Assembly (NCBI RefSeq): GCF_003614925.1
Contig: NZ_QYLP01000011.1
Coordinates: forward strand, 1 to 50,007
Direction of reading: 5' to 3'
Length of the DNA: 50,007 nt
DNA from: Arthrobacter celericrescens
GTDB taxonomy: Bacteria; Actinomycetota; Actinomycetes; Actinomycetales; Micrococcaceae
The stretch's first letter is position 1. Every line of letters begins with the position of its first letter. The notes below the pieces were generated by a model. It saw only the letters and a list, made by a program, of their open reading frames with translations, searched no databases and had not been told where the DNA came from. The position numbers and the translations under genes are program-made. Positions 26,253-34,225 of the stretch are shown here, one piece after another.

Positions 26253-27259
26253 CCTTCCAGTCCGCTCAGGGAGTTCGGCCGGCCGAGGGCACGGTCCACG
26301 CCGTCCAGGATCCGGTCCAGGTCCGGCAGGTGGTGCATTTCGAGCTTGGAATACGGGTAGGGCACGTCGAAGCCCGTGATCCGGACCGGCGCGGCTTCGA
26401 GGTAGTTGAAGCAGCGTCCGGTGATGCTGGCCGCGATTTCCGCGCCGAGTCCGCCGGACTGCGCGGCCTCGTGGGTGATGACCAGCCGGCCGGTCTTCCG
26501 GACGGACGCCTCAACGGTGCGGTAGTCGACGGGCGCCAGCGAGCGGAGGTCGATGACCTCGATGGACACGCCTTCATCGGCGGCGGCCAGGGCGGCGTCG
26601 AGCGCTGTCTTCACGAGGGGGCCGTAGGCCACCAGGGTGACGTCGCTGCCGCCGGCGGCCACGCGTGCACTGCCCATCGGCAGGGCATTGCCCAGCGCCG
26701 CGGCTTCGTCCACCTCGCCCTTGTCGTGGTAGCGGCGCTTGGGCTCGAAGTAGAGCACGGGGTCGTCCGAGGCGATGGCCTGCTGGATCATCGTGTAGGC
26801 GTCCTGCGGGTTGGACACGCTGACAACGCGCAGCCCCGAGGTGTGGGTGAAGTAGGCCTCCGGGGATTCGGAGTGGTGTTCGGGCGAACCGATGCCGCCG
26901 CCGAACGGGACCCGGATGGTGATCGGCATTTTCACGTTGCCCTGGGTGCGGTAGTGCATCTTGGCCACCTGGCTGACGATCTGGTCGAAGGCCGGGTAGA
27001 TGAAGCCGTCGAATTGGATTTCGCAGACGGGCCGGTAGCCGCGGTAGGCCAGGCCGACGGCGGTGCCGATGATGCCGGATTCGGCCAGCGGGGTGTCCAC
27101 CACGCGGTGCGTGCCGAAGTCCTTCTGCAACCCGTCGGTGACGCGGAAGACACCGCCCAGCTTGCCGATGTCCTCGCCCATCAGGACCACCTTGGGGTCG
27201 TTGTCGAGGGCCTTGCGCAGCCCGGCGTTGATGGCGCGGGCAAATGTCAGCTGGCTCAT
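26249..27259 (-). CDS. bkdB: branched-chain 2-oxoacid dehydrogenase E1 beta
   Basis: 336-aa transketolase-like subunit. VLMGEDIGKLGGVFRVTDGL, the GTAVGLAYRGYRPVCEIQFDGF TPP-contact region, GGGIGSPEHHSESPEAYF and YFEPKRRYHDKGEV are E1 beta blocks, the HHSESPEAYF form being usual for branched-chain enzymes. Works as a heterotetramer with E1 alpha. ATG overlaps the E1 alpha stop by one base (TGATG). Confidence 0.95.
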   Translation of the reverse strand: MSQLTFARAINAGLRKALDNDPKVVLMGEDIGKLGGVFRVTDGLQKDFGTHRVVDTPLAESGIIGTAVGLAYRGYRPVCEIQFDGFIYPAFDQIVSQVAKMHYRTQGNVKMPITIRVPFGGGIGSPEHHSESPEAYFTHTSGLRVVSVSNPQDAYTMIQQAIASDDPVLYFEPKRRYHDKGEVDEAAALGNALPMGSARVAAGGSDVTLVAYGPLVKTALDAALAAADEGVSIEVIDLRSLAPVDYRTVEASVRKTGRLVITHEAAQSGGLGAEIAASITGRCFNYLEAAPVRITGFDVPYPYSKLEMHHLPDLDRILDGVDRALGRPNSLSGLEG

Positions 27260-28425
27260 CAGAGGGCACCTTCCTGGACGGATCCGCTGAAGCTTTCGAG
27301 GTAACGGCTGTAGTGGTCCTTCTGGCGCTCGATCCAGGAATTCTCCTCACTGTAGACGTGCTTGAAGACGTCCAGCGGCGCGGGCTCGGGCATGTTGATG
27401 GTGCCGCTCCGGAGTTCCGCTGCGACGGCGTCAGCCTTGGCCTTGACGCGGTCCTCCAGTTCTTCGCCCAGCAGCCCCTTGCGGTCCAGCAGCGCCTTGA
27501 GCCGGGCGATGGGGTCCTTCGCGGCCCAGTCCTCGAGTTCGTTGGGGTCGCGGTAGCGCGTGGGGTCGTCCGCCGTCGTGTGCGGTCCCATGCGGTAGGT
27601 GAGCGCCTCGATGAAGGTGGGCCCGCCGCCCTTCCTGGCACGGTCGAGGGCGATCCGGGTGGCGGACAGCACTGCGAGCACGTCGTTGCCGTCCACGCGC
27701 ATCGAGGGAATGCCGAAGCCCGAGGCGCGGTCGGCCAGCTGCACATGCGACTGCAGGAGCACAGGTTCGGAGATGGCCCAGTGGTTGTTCTGGCAGATGA
27801 ACACCACGGGTGCCTGGAAGCTGGCGGCGAAGACCATGGCTTCGTTGACGTCGCCTTCGCTGGTGGCGCCGTCGCCGAAGTAGGCCACCGCCACGGAATC
27901 GGCGCCGTCGTCCTGGATGCCCATGGCGTAGCCGGTGGCGTGCAGGGACTGCGAGCCGATCATGATCTGCTGCGTGGCGATGTTGTAGCGGTACGGATCC
28001 CAGCCGAAGAGGGCGTTGCCGCGCCAGGCCCGCACGAGGTCCGGGACGGCCACGCCGCGGCAGTAGGCCACGCCGTTGTCGCGGTAGGTGGGGAAGACGA
28101 AGTCGTCGCTGCGCAGGGCACGGCCCGAGCCGATCTGGGTCGCCTCCTGGCCCAGCATCGGGGGCCAGAGGGCCAGCTCGCCCTGGCGCTGGAGCGCCGT
28201 GGCCTCCGCGTCGATCCGGCGGATGACCACCATGTCTTCGTAAAGCGAGCCCAGCTGCTCGTCGCTGACGTCGCTGATCCAAAGGTCGAATTCCGGATGG
28301 CTGATGCGCTCCCCGGAGGGGGTCAGCAACTGGACCAGGTCTCCCCCGGTCCGGCGTGGATTCTTCACACTGTTCGCGGGTTCCGGTGCCTGGTTGGCTC
28401 CCCGGCCGGCGTCGTCGGTCAACAC
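27259..28425 (-). CDS. bkdA: branched-chain 2-oxoacid dehydrogenase E1 alpha
   Basis: TPP-binding subunit that decarboxylates 2-oxoisocaproate, 2-oxoisovalerate and 2-oxo-3-methylvalerate. The TPP motif runs from GDGATSEGDVNEAMVFAA to QNNHWA; RRIDAEATALQRQGELALWPP and FPTYRDNGVAYCRGV are typical of actinobacterial BkdA. Start uncertain: GTG 28425 (388 aa) gives the usual length; GTG 28437 directly follows AAAG; TTG 28485 seems too long. A Crp-type site lies about 100 bp upstream. Confidence 0.92.
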   Translation of the reverse strand: MLTDDAGRGANQAPEPANSVKNPRRTGGDLVQLLTPSGERISHPEFDLWISDVSDEQLGSLYEDMVVIRRIDAEATALQRQGELALWPPMLGQEATQIGSGRALRSDDFVFPTYRDNGVAYCRGVAVPDLVRAWRGNALFGWDPYRYNIATQQIMIGSQSLHATGYAMGIQDDGADSVAVAYFGDGATSEGDVNEAMVFAASFQAPVVFICQNNHWAISEPVLLQSHVQLADRASGFGIPSMRVDGNDVLAVLSATRIALDRARKGGGPTFIEALTYRMGPHTTADDPTRYRDPNELEDWAAKDPIARLKALLDRKGLLGEELEDRVKAKADAVAAELRSGTINMPEPAPLDVFKHVYSEENSWIERQKDHYSRYLESFSGSVQEGAL

Positions 28426-28519
28426 GGCTGCTCGCACCTTTCGGCTCGTTCCATGCCGTTGCCGCAAGGACTTTTGGCCCCGCAAGCAGCAGCTGTCCGG
28501 GCCTCATCGCCCGGATAAC

Positions 28520-28535
28520 TGTGACCCTACTCACA
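28520..28535. promoter_or_regulatory. Crp/GlxR-type site upstream of bkd and lrp
   Basis: TGTGA, six bases, TCACA: an exact match to the TGTGAN6TCACA consensus used by Crp/GlxR family cAMP regulators in actinobacteria. On the minus strand it overlaps a possible bkd promoter (TTGTAC, 17 bp, TAGGGT). Confidence 0.65.
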
Positions 28536-28576
28536 ATGCTCATTGGGTACAACCACCGCCACGGATTCTGAGCATT
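28535..28576. promoter_or_regulatory. inverted repeat, candidate Lrp-family operator
   Basis: AATGCTCA (28535-28542) and TGAGCATT (28569-28576), perfect 8-bp arms 26 bp apart, in the bkd-lrp divergent region. Half-sites about three helical turns apart fit binding by an Lrp oligomer. Assignment is by position only. Confidence 0.45.
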
Positions 28577-28605
28577 ATGCCCTGTCGTGGACCCTGTCAC
28601 CGTGC

Positions 28606-28611
28606 TAATGT
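28606..28611 (+). promoter_or_regulatory. -10 box of the Lrp-type regulator gene (leaderless type)
   Basis: TAATGT, then eight bases and the ATG at 28620; no ribosome site present. Confidence 0.5.
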
Positions 28612-28619
28612 TGCGCACT

Positions 28620-29087
28620 ATGCAAGCTTTGGATGGCACGGACACCCGCCTGCTTTCGGCCATGGCGAAGGACCCGCGGGGCACCGTGGTGGCCTTGGCG
28701 CAAAAGCTCGGCCTGTCCAGGAACACGGTCCAGGCACGGATGGCGCAGCTTGAAAAGAAGCACGCCTTCCTGTCCTTCGAACGGCGGATCAACCCGGCGG
28801 CCCTGGGCTACCCGCTGCTGGCCTTCATTTCCGTGCACGTGCAGCAGCAGAAACTCGGCCAGCTGGCCGTGGAGTTGGCCGGGATCCCGGAGATCCTCGA
28901 GGGCTACGGCCTCACCGGTTCCGCGGACCTGCTCCTGCGGGTGGTGGCCCTGGACGCCGAGGACCTCTTCCGCATCAACGGCAAGATCCTGGGCTGCGAC
29001 GGCGTGGAGCGGACGGACACCGCCCTGGCGATGCAGGAGATGATCCCCTACCGGATGCAGCCGCTGCTGAAGAAGAGCGGCGGCTGA
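28620..29087 (+). CDS. Lrp/AsnC family transcriptional regulator (BkdR-like)
   Basis: 155-aa feast/famine regulator: N-terminal helix-turn-helix (LDGTDTRLLSAMAKDP, then VVALAQKLGLSRNTVQARMAQLE, about 23-45) and a C-terminal RAM/AsnC ligand domain (ILEGYGLTGSADLLLRVVALDAEDL). Divergent from the bkd operon, as BkdR is in other bacteria, so branched-chain amino acids are the likely effectors (inference). I chose ATG 28620 over GTG 28587, because of the -10 box and because the domain starts here. Confidence 0.9.
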   Translation: MQALDGTDTRLLSAMAKDPRGTVVALAQKLGLSRNTVQARMAQLEKKHAFLSFERRINPAALGYPLLAFISVHVQQQKLGQLAVELAGIPEILEGYGLTGSADLLLRVVALDAEDLFRINGKILGCDGVERTDTALAMQEMIPYRMQPLLKKSGG

Positions 29088-29237
29088 CCGGGGCGCTTGG
29101 CAGCAGCCCGGGTCCCTTTACTTGCTCCGCCGCCGGGACATGCGATTTGATTCAAGCGGACGTCTTGGGGCCGGCCCGCGGTGCCAAGCATGCGTTCCAG
29201 GCGTTGGCGGCGCAGGCGGCCGGAAAGGCGACCCATC

Positions 29238-30002
29238 GTGACCACTCCCCAGGATCCGCACGGCCAGGATCCGCACACGCCCGACTGGACCTCCCGGCCC
29301 GTTCCCCCGCCGCCGCCCGCTCCCCCGCACATCGGGCGGGAGGGCCAAGACGGTCAGGAGGGCCAGGTGCCGCCGGCGCCCGGCCCGGAATTTGGTGCAC
29401 CGCAGTACGGCCCGCCTCAGTACGGAACCCCGCCGCAGCACGGGCAGGCGGGACAGCCGCCCTACGGGCAGCCGCAGTACGGGCAAGCACCTTACGGCCA
29501 GCCACCGTACGCCCAGCCATCTTACGACGGCGGCCAGTACGGGCAGCCGTTCGGCCAGCCCGACGCCCCCGCGCCGAAGAGCCGCAAGGTGCTGTGGATC
29601 GTGCTCGGAGCTGTCGGTGCCGTGGTGATCGTGGCGGTGGTCGGCGTCGTGCTGTTGGTCAACCTGGTGGGCAATGCCACCGGCAAGGTCAAGAGCCAGG
29701 CCGAGGAATTCACCAACCTGCTGCTCGAGCGCCGGAACGACGAGGCCTACGACCGCTTCCTGACCGACGCGCTGAAGGAGGACCTGCCCAGGGCCAACTT
29801 CATCCGCGGCATCAACGGGCTTGAGCTCAGCGATTCGTGCAAGGCCAGCTACAACTCGATCAACGCGGAGTCCAGGAACGGCGTCAACCACGCCGAGATC
29901 ACCGGAACACTGGATTGCGACGGACGCACGATTGACCTCAAGTACGGATTCGTGGGCAACGAGGGGAAGATGGACGCCATCCGGATCAGGCCCCGGAACT
30001 GA
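29238..30002 (+). CDS. membrane-anchored protein with DUF4878-like extracellular domain
   Basis: 254-aa protein: Pro-rich cytoplasmic N-terminus (1-120) with repeated [13 protein letters not shown] units, one transmembrane helix (about 123-147, [21 protein letters not shown]), and an exported domain of about 100 aa resembling the NTF2-like DUF4878 family ([25 protein letters not shown]). Two cysteines in this domain (DSCKAS, TLDCDG) could form a disulfide. GTG chosen because the acidic/Pro-rich sequence starts there; upstream codons are Arg-rich noise. Function unknown. Confidence 0.8.
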   Translation: MTTPQDPHGQDPHTPDWTSRPVPPPPPAPPHIGREGQDGQEGQVPPAPGPEFGAPQYGPPQYGTPPQHGQAGQPPYGQPQYGQAPYGQPPYAQPSYDGGQYGQPFGQPDAPAPKSRKVLWIVLGAVGAVVIVAVVGVVLLVNLVGNATGKVKSQAEEFTNLLLERRNDEAYDRFLTDALKEDLPRANFIRGINGLELSDSCKASYNSINAESRNGVNHAEITGTLDCDGRTIDLKYGFVGNEGKMDAIRIRPRN

Positions 30003-30019
30003 AGCCCGGAGCCCAAACG

Positions 30020-30057
30020 GCGAAGCCTTCCTGCAACTGGCTGCAGGAAGGCTTCGC
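30020..30057. terminator. bidirectional terminator
   Basis: Perfect 16-bp stem (GCGAAGCCTTCCTGCA and its complement) with a six-base loop, between the convergent DUF4878-like and symporter genes. Confidence 0.85.
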
Positions 30058-30079
30058 TGTTACGGAAGGTATCGGGTTC

Positions 30080-31711
30080 CTAGTGCTCCACGGCCTTCTC
30101 GGCCCCGACGCCGGTGAGCGAACGGACTTCCATCTCCGCCTGCTTGGCCGGGTCCTCGCCGCGCTTGTCGAGCACGGTGCCCAGCCAGCCCAGGAAGAAG
30201 GCGAGCGGGATGGACACGATGCCCGGGTTGCTCAGCGGGAAGATGGCGAAGTTCGCGCCCTGGATCATGGAGGTCTTGGCCCCGGACACCACGGGCGAGA
30301 GGGCGATCAGGATGATCGCCGAGGCGAGCCCGCCGTACATGCTCCAGACCGCGCCCTGGGTGGTGAACTTCCGCCAGAACAGCGAGTAGACGATCGTGGG
30401 CAGGTTGGCCGAGGCCGCCACAGCGAACGCGAGCGCCACCAGGAAGGCCACGTTCTGGCCGTTGGCGAAAATGCCGCCCAAGATGGCGAGGACGCCAATG
30501 ACCACCACGGTCCGCCGCGCCACCTTCACCTCGGTGCCGGCGTCGGCCTTGCCCTTGGCGATCACGTTCGCGTAGATGTCGTGGGCGAAGGAGGCCGCCG
30601 CGGTGATCGTCAGCCCGGCCACCACCGCGAGGATCGTGGCGAAGGCGACGGCCGATATGAAGCCCAGCAGCAGCGGCCCGCCGAGGTGGAAGGCCAGGAG
30701 CGGCGCGGCCGAGTTGACGCCGCCGGGAGCCGCCTTGATGGTGTCTGCGCCGACGAGCGCGGCGGCGCCGTAGCCGAGCACCAGGGTGAACAGGTAGAAC
30801 AGGCCGATCAGCCAGATGGACCACACCACGGACTTGCGGGCTTCCTTGGCGGTGGGCACCGTGTAGAAGCGCATCAGCACGTGCGGCAGGGCTGCGGTGC
30901 CCAGGACCAGGGCCAGGCCGAGGGACATGAAGTCCAGCTTGGACGTTTCGCTCTTGCCGTACTGCAGGCCTGGGTTCAGGATGTTCGGGTTGTTCGCGGC
31001 CTCGGCGGCCGAGCCGAGCAGGTTCGAGAGGTTGAAGCCGTAGATGGACAGCACCCAGAGGGTCATGACGGCGGCGCCGCAGATCAGGAGCACGGCCTTG
31101 ATGATCTGCACCCAGGTGGTGCCCTTCATGCCGCCGATCAGCACGTACATGATCATGAGGGCGCCGACGACGATGATCACCAGTGCCTGTCCGCCCCAGT
31201 CGCTGATGCCCAGCAGGAGGGAGATCAGGCTGCCAGCGCCGGCCATCTGGGCGAGCAGGTAGAAGAAGCAGACAGCGAGGGTGGACAGGGCCGCGGCGAT
31301 CCGGACGGGGCGCTGCCGCAGCCGGAACGAAAGCACGTCGGCCATGGTGAACTTGCCGGTGTTGCGCAGCAGTTCGGCCACCAGGAGCAGCGCCACGAGC
31401 CAGGCCACCAGGAAGCCGATGGAGTACAGGAAGCCGTCGTAGCCGTTGATGGCGATCGCGCCGGTGATGCCGAGGAACGACGCCGCCGACAGGTAGTCGC
31501 CGGCGATCGCCGTTCCGTTCTGCGAACCGGTGAAGGAGCGGCCGGCCGCGTAGTAGTCCGCTGCCGTCTTGTTGTTCCGGCTGGCCCGGAACACGATCAC
31601 CATGGTGACCAGGACAAACAGGGCGAAGATTCCCATGTTCAGCAGGGTGGTGTCCTTGAGCGCGGCCACATTGACCATCGGAGCCGCACTGCTCACAGCC
31701 ATGCCGCTCAT
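30080..31711 (-). CDS. cation/acetate-type sodium:solute symporter
   Basis: 543-aa SSS-family transporter with about thirteen helices; ADYYAAGRSFTGSQNGTAIAGDYLSAASFLG is the ActP/MctC-type signature, followed by GGMKGTTWVQIIKA and RFYTVPTAKEARKSVVW. Relatives import acetate, pyruvate or propionate with Na+ or H+. ATG overlaps the DUF485 stop by 4 bp (ATGA), the standard yjcH-actP arrangement. A Crp-type palindrome lies upstream of the pair. Confidence 0.93.
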   Translation of the reverse strand: MSGMAVSSAAPMVNVAALKDTTLLNMGIFALFVLVTMVIVFRASRNNKTAADYYAAGRSFTGSQNGTAIAGDYLSAASFLGITGAIAINGYDGFLYSIGFLVAWLVALLLVAELLRNTGKFTMADVLSFRLRQRPVRIAAALSTLAVCFFYLLAQMAGAGSLISLLLGISDWGGQALVIIVVGALMIMYVLIGGMKGTTWVQIIKAVLLICGAAVMTLWVLSIYGFNLSNLLGSAAEAANNPNILNPGLQYGKSETSKLDFMSLGLALVLGTAALPHVLMRFYTVPTAKEARKSVVWSIWLIGLFYLFTLVLGYGAAALVGADTIKAAPGGVNSAAPLLAFHLGGPLLLGFISAVAFATILAVVAGLTITAAASFAHDIYANVIAKGKADAGTEVKVARRTVVVIGVLAILGGIFANGQNVAFLVALAFAVAASANLPTIVYSLFWRKFTTQGAVWSMYGGLASAIILIALSPVVSGAKTSMIQGANFAIFPLSNPGIVSIPLAFFLGWLGTVLDKRGEDPAKQAEMEVRSLTGVGAEKAVEH

Positions 31712-32124
31712 CGCTGCGCCCCCTTGGCTGCCTGGCCGGTGCCGGCTGCCTGGCCGGCGCCGACTACGCGGCCGCGGCTGTCGAATTCGTGCCCTTCGAT
31801 TTCGCCGCGGATCCCGGCGGCGATGGGGTCCAGTTTGCGGTTGGAGTAGCTCACGTACCAGGCGGTGATGCCGAAGGTGGTGGCGAACTGGAGCAGCCCG
31901 AGCACCAGGCCCACGTTGATGTTGCCCCATAGCTTGATGGACATGAATCCCACGGCATAGTCGGCCAGCAGCACGTAGCCGAAGTACCAGAGCAGGAAGG
32001 CCACGGCCATCGGGAAGACGAAGCTGCGGTGCCGCCTGCGCAGTTCGCGGAATTGTTCTGTTTGCTGCACTTGCTGGAAATCCACGGACTGCGTTGCGTC
32101 CGCCGGCTGGGCCTCATTACCCAT
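31708..32124 (-). CDS. DUF485 membrane protein, symporter partner
   Basis: 138-aa protein with two helices (about 37-57 and 68-92) and the DUF485 core LRRRHRSFVFPMAVAFLLWYFGYVLLADYA. YjcH-type proteins of this family are encoded before ActP symporters; their role is not settled. AGGAGG lies five bases before the ATG. The C-terminal 40 residues are Gly/Gln/Ala-rich and probably disordered. Confidence 0.92.
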   Translation of the reverse strand: MGNEAQPADATQSVDFQQVQQTEQFRELRRRHRSFVFPMAVAFLLWYFGYVLLADYAVGFMSIKLWGNINVGLVLGLLQFATTFGITAWYVSYSNRKLDPIAAGIRGEIEGHEFDSRGRVVGAGQAAGTGQAAKGAQR

Positions 32125-32173
32125 GGTTTCCTCCTGGTTGAAGTGTCCACAGCGGCATCCGCCCTTGGTGCCG

Positions 32174-32189
32174 TGTGATTGGAATCACT
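32174..32189. promoter_or_regulatory. Crp/GlxR-type site upstream of DUF485-symporter and kinase genes
   Basis: TGTGA, six bases, TCACT, one base off the TGTGAN6TCACA consensus, with a perfect inner palindrome GTGATT-GG-AATCAC. Centred about 58 bp before the DUF485 ATG and 128 bp before the kinase gene. Confidence 0.6.
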
Positions 32190-32256
32190 ATTCAACGCAG
32201 GCTTCCGGGTGGGAAAGGCATACGCGCCCCGGCGTCGCCCAGCGGGCCTGTCGGTG

Positions 32257-32292
32257 CGGTGAACGGCAGCCCGCGGAGCCGGTGAGCGGCGG
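32257..32292 (+). promoter_or_regulatory. direct repeat, candidate LytTR regulator site
   Basis: CGGTGAACGGCAG (32257-32269) and CGGTGAGCGGCGG (32280-32292), 11 of 13 identical, period 23 bp, ending six bases before the kinase -10 box. LytTR regulators typically bind direct repeats about two helical turns apart, so this may be an autoregulatory site. Confidence 0.45.
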
Positions 32293-32297
32293 TTCGC

Positions 32298-32303
32298 TAC
32301 TCT
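32298..32303 (+). promoter_or_regulatory. -10 box of the histidine kinase gene (leaderless type)
   Basis: TACTCT followed by six bases and ATG 32310. Confidence 0.5.
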
Positions 32304-32309
32304 TGCTCC

Positions 32310-33476
32310 ATGCCCGATTCCCCGCTCCTCACCGCCGCAGCGATCGCCGTCATCGTCCTGGCGGTGGCGGCCGCCGTCGGCGTCGGACTGATGGTGGTCC
32401 GCTCCTTCCGGGACCTCGGCACGGACGCCGAGCGGGCCACCTACCAGACCCTGCACGCGGCGTCCCGCGCGGGCGCGCAGCTGCGCGCGGGGCTGCAGCC
32501 GGCAGGCGCGGCCAAGGCCAGCAAGCAGCTGCGCCTGCTGCTGGGCTGCGACGCCCTGGCGATCACGGACCTGGACACCGTGCTGGCCTGGGACGGCATC
32601 GCCGAAGAGCTGAAACCGCAGTTGATGGCGCTCGCGGCCCCGGTGCTCGCGGACGGGCGCACGGCCCTGCTCGCGGCGTCACCCTCGCTGAAGGCCGTCA
32701 TCGCGCCGATCCGGACGGACAACCGGGTGGCCGGCTGCGTCGCCGCCTTCGCGCCGCACGCGGGCGCCGGGCTGGTCCGGGCCACCGGCGAACTGGCGGG
32801 CTGGGTCGCCACCCAGGTGGAACTGGCCGAGCTGGACGCTTCCCGCACCCTCCTGATGGAGGCTGAAGTCCGGGCACTGCGGGCACAGATCAGCCCGCAC
32901 TTCATCTACAACTCGCTCAACGCCATCGCCTCGTTCATCAACACGGACCCGGCCCGGGCGCGCGAACTGGTGGTGGAGTTCGCCGATTTCACGCGCTACT
33001 CCTTCCGGCGGCACGGGGACTTCACCACCTTGGCCGAGGAACTGCGCAGCATCGACCGCTACCTGCTCCTCGAACGGGCCCGCTTCGGCGAACGCGTCCA
33101 GGTCAGCCTGCAGATCGCCCCCGAGGTCCTGAGCACGGTGATTCCCTTCCTGAGCCTGCAGCCGCTAGTGGAGAACGCGGTCCGTCACGGCCTGGAGGCC
33201 AAGGAGGGCCCGGGGCAAATCACCATCCGTGCCTACGATTCCGGTGCGGACGCCGAAGTCACGGTGGAGGACGACGGCGTGGGCATGGACCCGGAGCACC
33301 TCCGTTCCGTGCTGGCCGGCCACGCCGACGGCGAACACGTCGGCCTGCGCAACGTCGATGCCCGGCTGCGGCAGGTGTACGGGGACGACCACGGCCTGGT
33401 CATCGAAACCGCTCCCGGCGAAGGCACCCTGATCACCCTCCGGGTGCCCAAGTCCCAGCCCGGGCACGATGCCTGA
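32310..33476 (+). CDS. LytS-type sensor histidine kinase
   Basis: 388-aa membrane kinase: one N-terminal helix (about 7-30), a cytoplasmic GAF-like sensor region (65-170), a His_kinase domain (PF06580 type) with phospho-accepting H197 in QISPHFIYNSLN, and an ATPase domain with N-box LVENAVRHG (N289) and G-box DDGVGM (321-326). Unlike LytS or BtsS it lacks a multi-helix membrane sensor, so the signal is probably cytoplasmic. Followed 29 bp later by its LytTR response regulator, with symporter genes on both sides. Confidence 0.93.
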   Translation: MPDSPLLTAAAIAVIVLAVAAAVGVGLMVVRSFRDLGTDAERATYQTLHAASRAGAQLRAGLQPAGAAKASKQLRLLLGCDALAITDLDTVLAWDGIAEELKPQLMALAAPVLADGRTALLAASPSLKAVIAPIRTDNRVAGCVAAFAPHAGAGLVRATGELAGWVATQVELAELDASRTLLMEAEVRALRAQISPHFIYNSLNAIASFINTDPARARELVVEFADFTRYSFRRHGDFTTLAEELRSIDRYLLLERARFGERVQVSLQIAPEVLSTVIPFLSLQPLVENAVRHGLEAKEGPGQITIRAYDSGADAEVTVEDDGVGMDPEHLRSVLAGHADGEHVGLRNVDARLRQVYGDDHGLVIETAPGEGTLITLRVPKSQPGHDA

Positions 33477-33493
33477 GGGCTGGCGGCAAAGGT

Positions 33494-33499
33494 TAAGCT
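33494..33499 (+). promoter_or_regulatory. possible internal -10 box of the response regulator gene
   Basis: TAAGCT followed by six bases and ATG 33506; suggests the regulator also has its own leaderless transcript. Confidence 0.4.
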
Positions 33500-33505
33500 G
33501 CTGTC

Positions 33506-34225
33506 ATGATCAACGTCCTCGTCGCCGACGACGAGCTGCCCGCCGTCGAAGAACTCGCCTTCCTGCTGGGCCGGGATGAGCGCGTGGGCACCATCCACCG
33601 CGCATCGTCCGGTTCCGAAGCCCTGCGGGTCCTGGAGAACGAGTCCGTCGACGTCGCCTTCCTGGACATCCACATGCCGGCGCTCTCGGGGCTGGACATC
33701 GCCCGTGCGATCTCGCGGATTCCCGTGCCGCCCGCCGTCGTCTTCGTCACCGCGGACGAAGACTGCGCGCTGGAGGCTTTCGAACTGGCCGCCGTCGACT
33801 ACCTGCTCAAGCCGGTGCGCGCCGAAAGGCTCGCCCGCTCCCTTGGCCGGGTCAGCGAGCTCATCCGGGACGGCAGCCCGGCCCCGGAGATGATCACCGT
33901 GGACCAGGGCGGCACCACCCGGATGATCCGCCGGGACGACGTCAGCTACGTCCAGGCCCAGGGCGACTACGCCCGCCTCCACACGGCCGAGGCCAGCTAC
34001 CTGATCCGGGTTCCGCTGAGCGACCTCGAACAGCAGTGGGCCGGGGCCGGATTCATCCGGATCCACCGTTCGTACCTGATCTCCCTCAACCACGTGGAGC
34101 ACCTGAAACTCGGCGCGGTGCACCCGTCCGTGACGGTGGCCCGCGCCGAACTGCCGATCAGCCGCAGGCACCTGCCCTCCGTGCGGGACAAGCTGGGGAC
34201 CACCCGGATACGGCCGCAGGGATGA
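33506..34225 (+). CDS. LytTR-family response regulator
   Basis: 239 aa: receiver domain with acidic pair D8/D9, phospho-acceptor D54 (AFLDIHMP), T82 and K102 (LLKPV), then a LytTR DNA-binding domain from about 140 (VSYVQAQGDYARLHTAEASYLIRVPLSDLE, then FIRIHRSYLISLNHVEHL). Same class as BtsR/YpdB, which respond to pyruvate and control transporters. Its targets are probably the neighbouring symporter operons (inference). Confidence 0.94.
   Translation: MINVLVADDELPAVEELAFLLGRDERVGTIHRASSGSEALRVLENESVDVAFLDIHMPALSGLDIARAISRIPVPPAVVFVTADEDCALEAFELAAVDYLLKPVRAERLARSLGRVSELIRDGSPAPEMITVDQGGTTRMIRRDDVSYVQAQGDYARLHTAEASYLIRVPLSDLEQQWAGAGFIRIHRSYLISLNHVEHLKLGAVHPSVTVARAELPISRRHLPSVRDKLGTTRIRPQG

Noticed and set aside
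24855..28425. Pyruvate dehydrogenase instead of branched-chain dehydrogenase
   Set aside because: E1 alpha/beta and single-lipoyl E2 have branched-chain style motifs, sit beside an Lrp regulator and a leucine-type operon; actinobacterial pyruvate dehydrogenase normally uses homodimeric AceE.
30083..31849. 588-codon open frame antisense to the symporter gene
   Set aside because: Gly/His/Glu/Arg-rich shadow of a membrane-protein gene; no domain.
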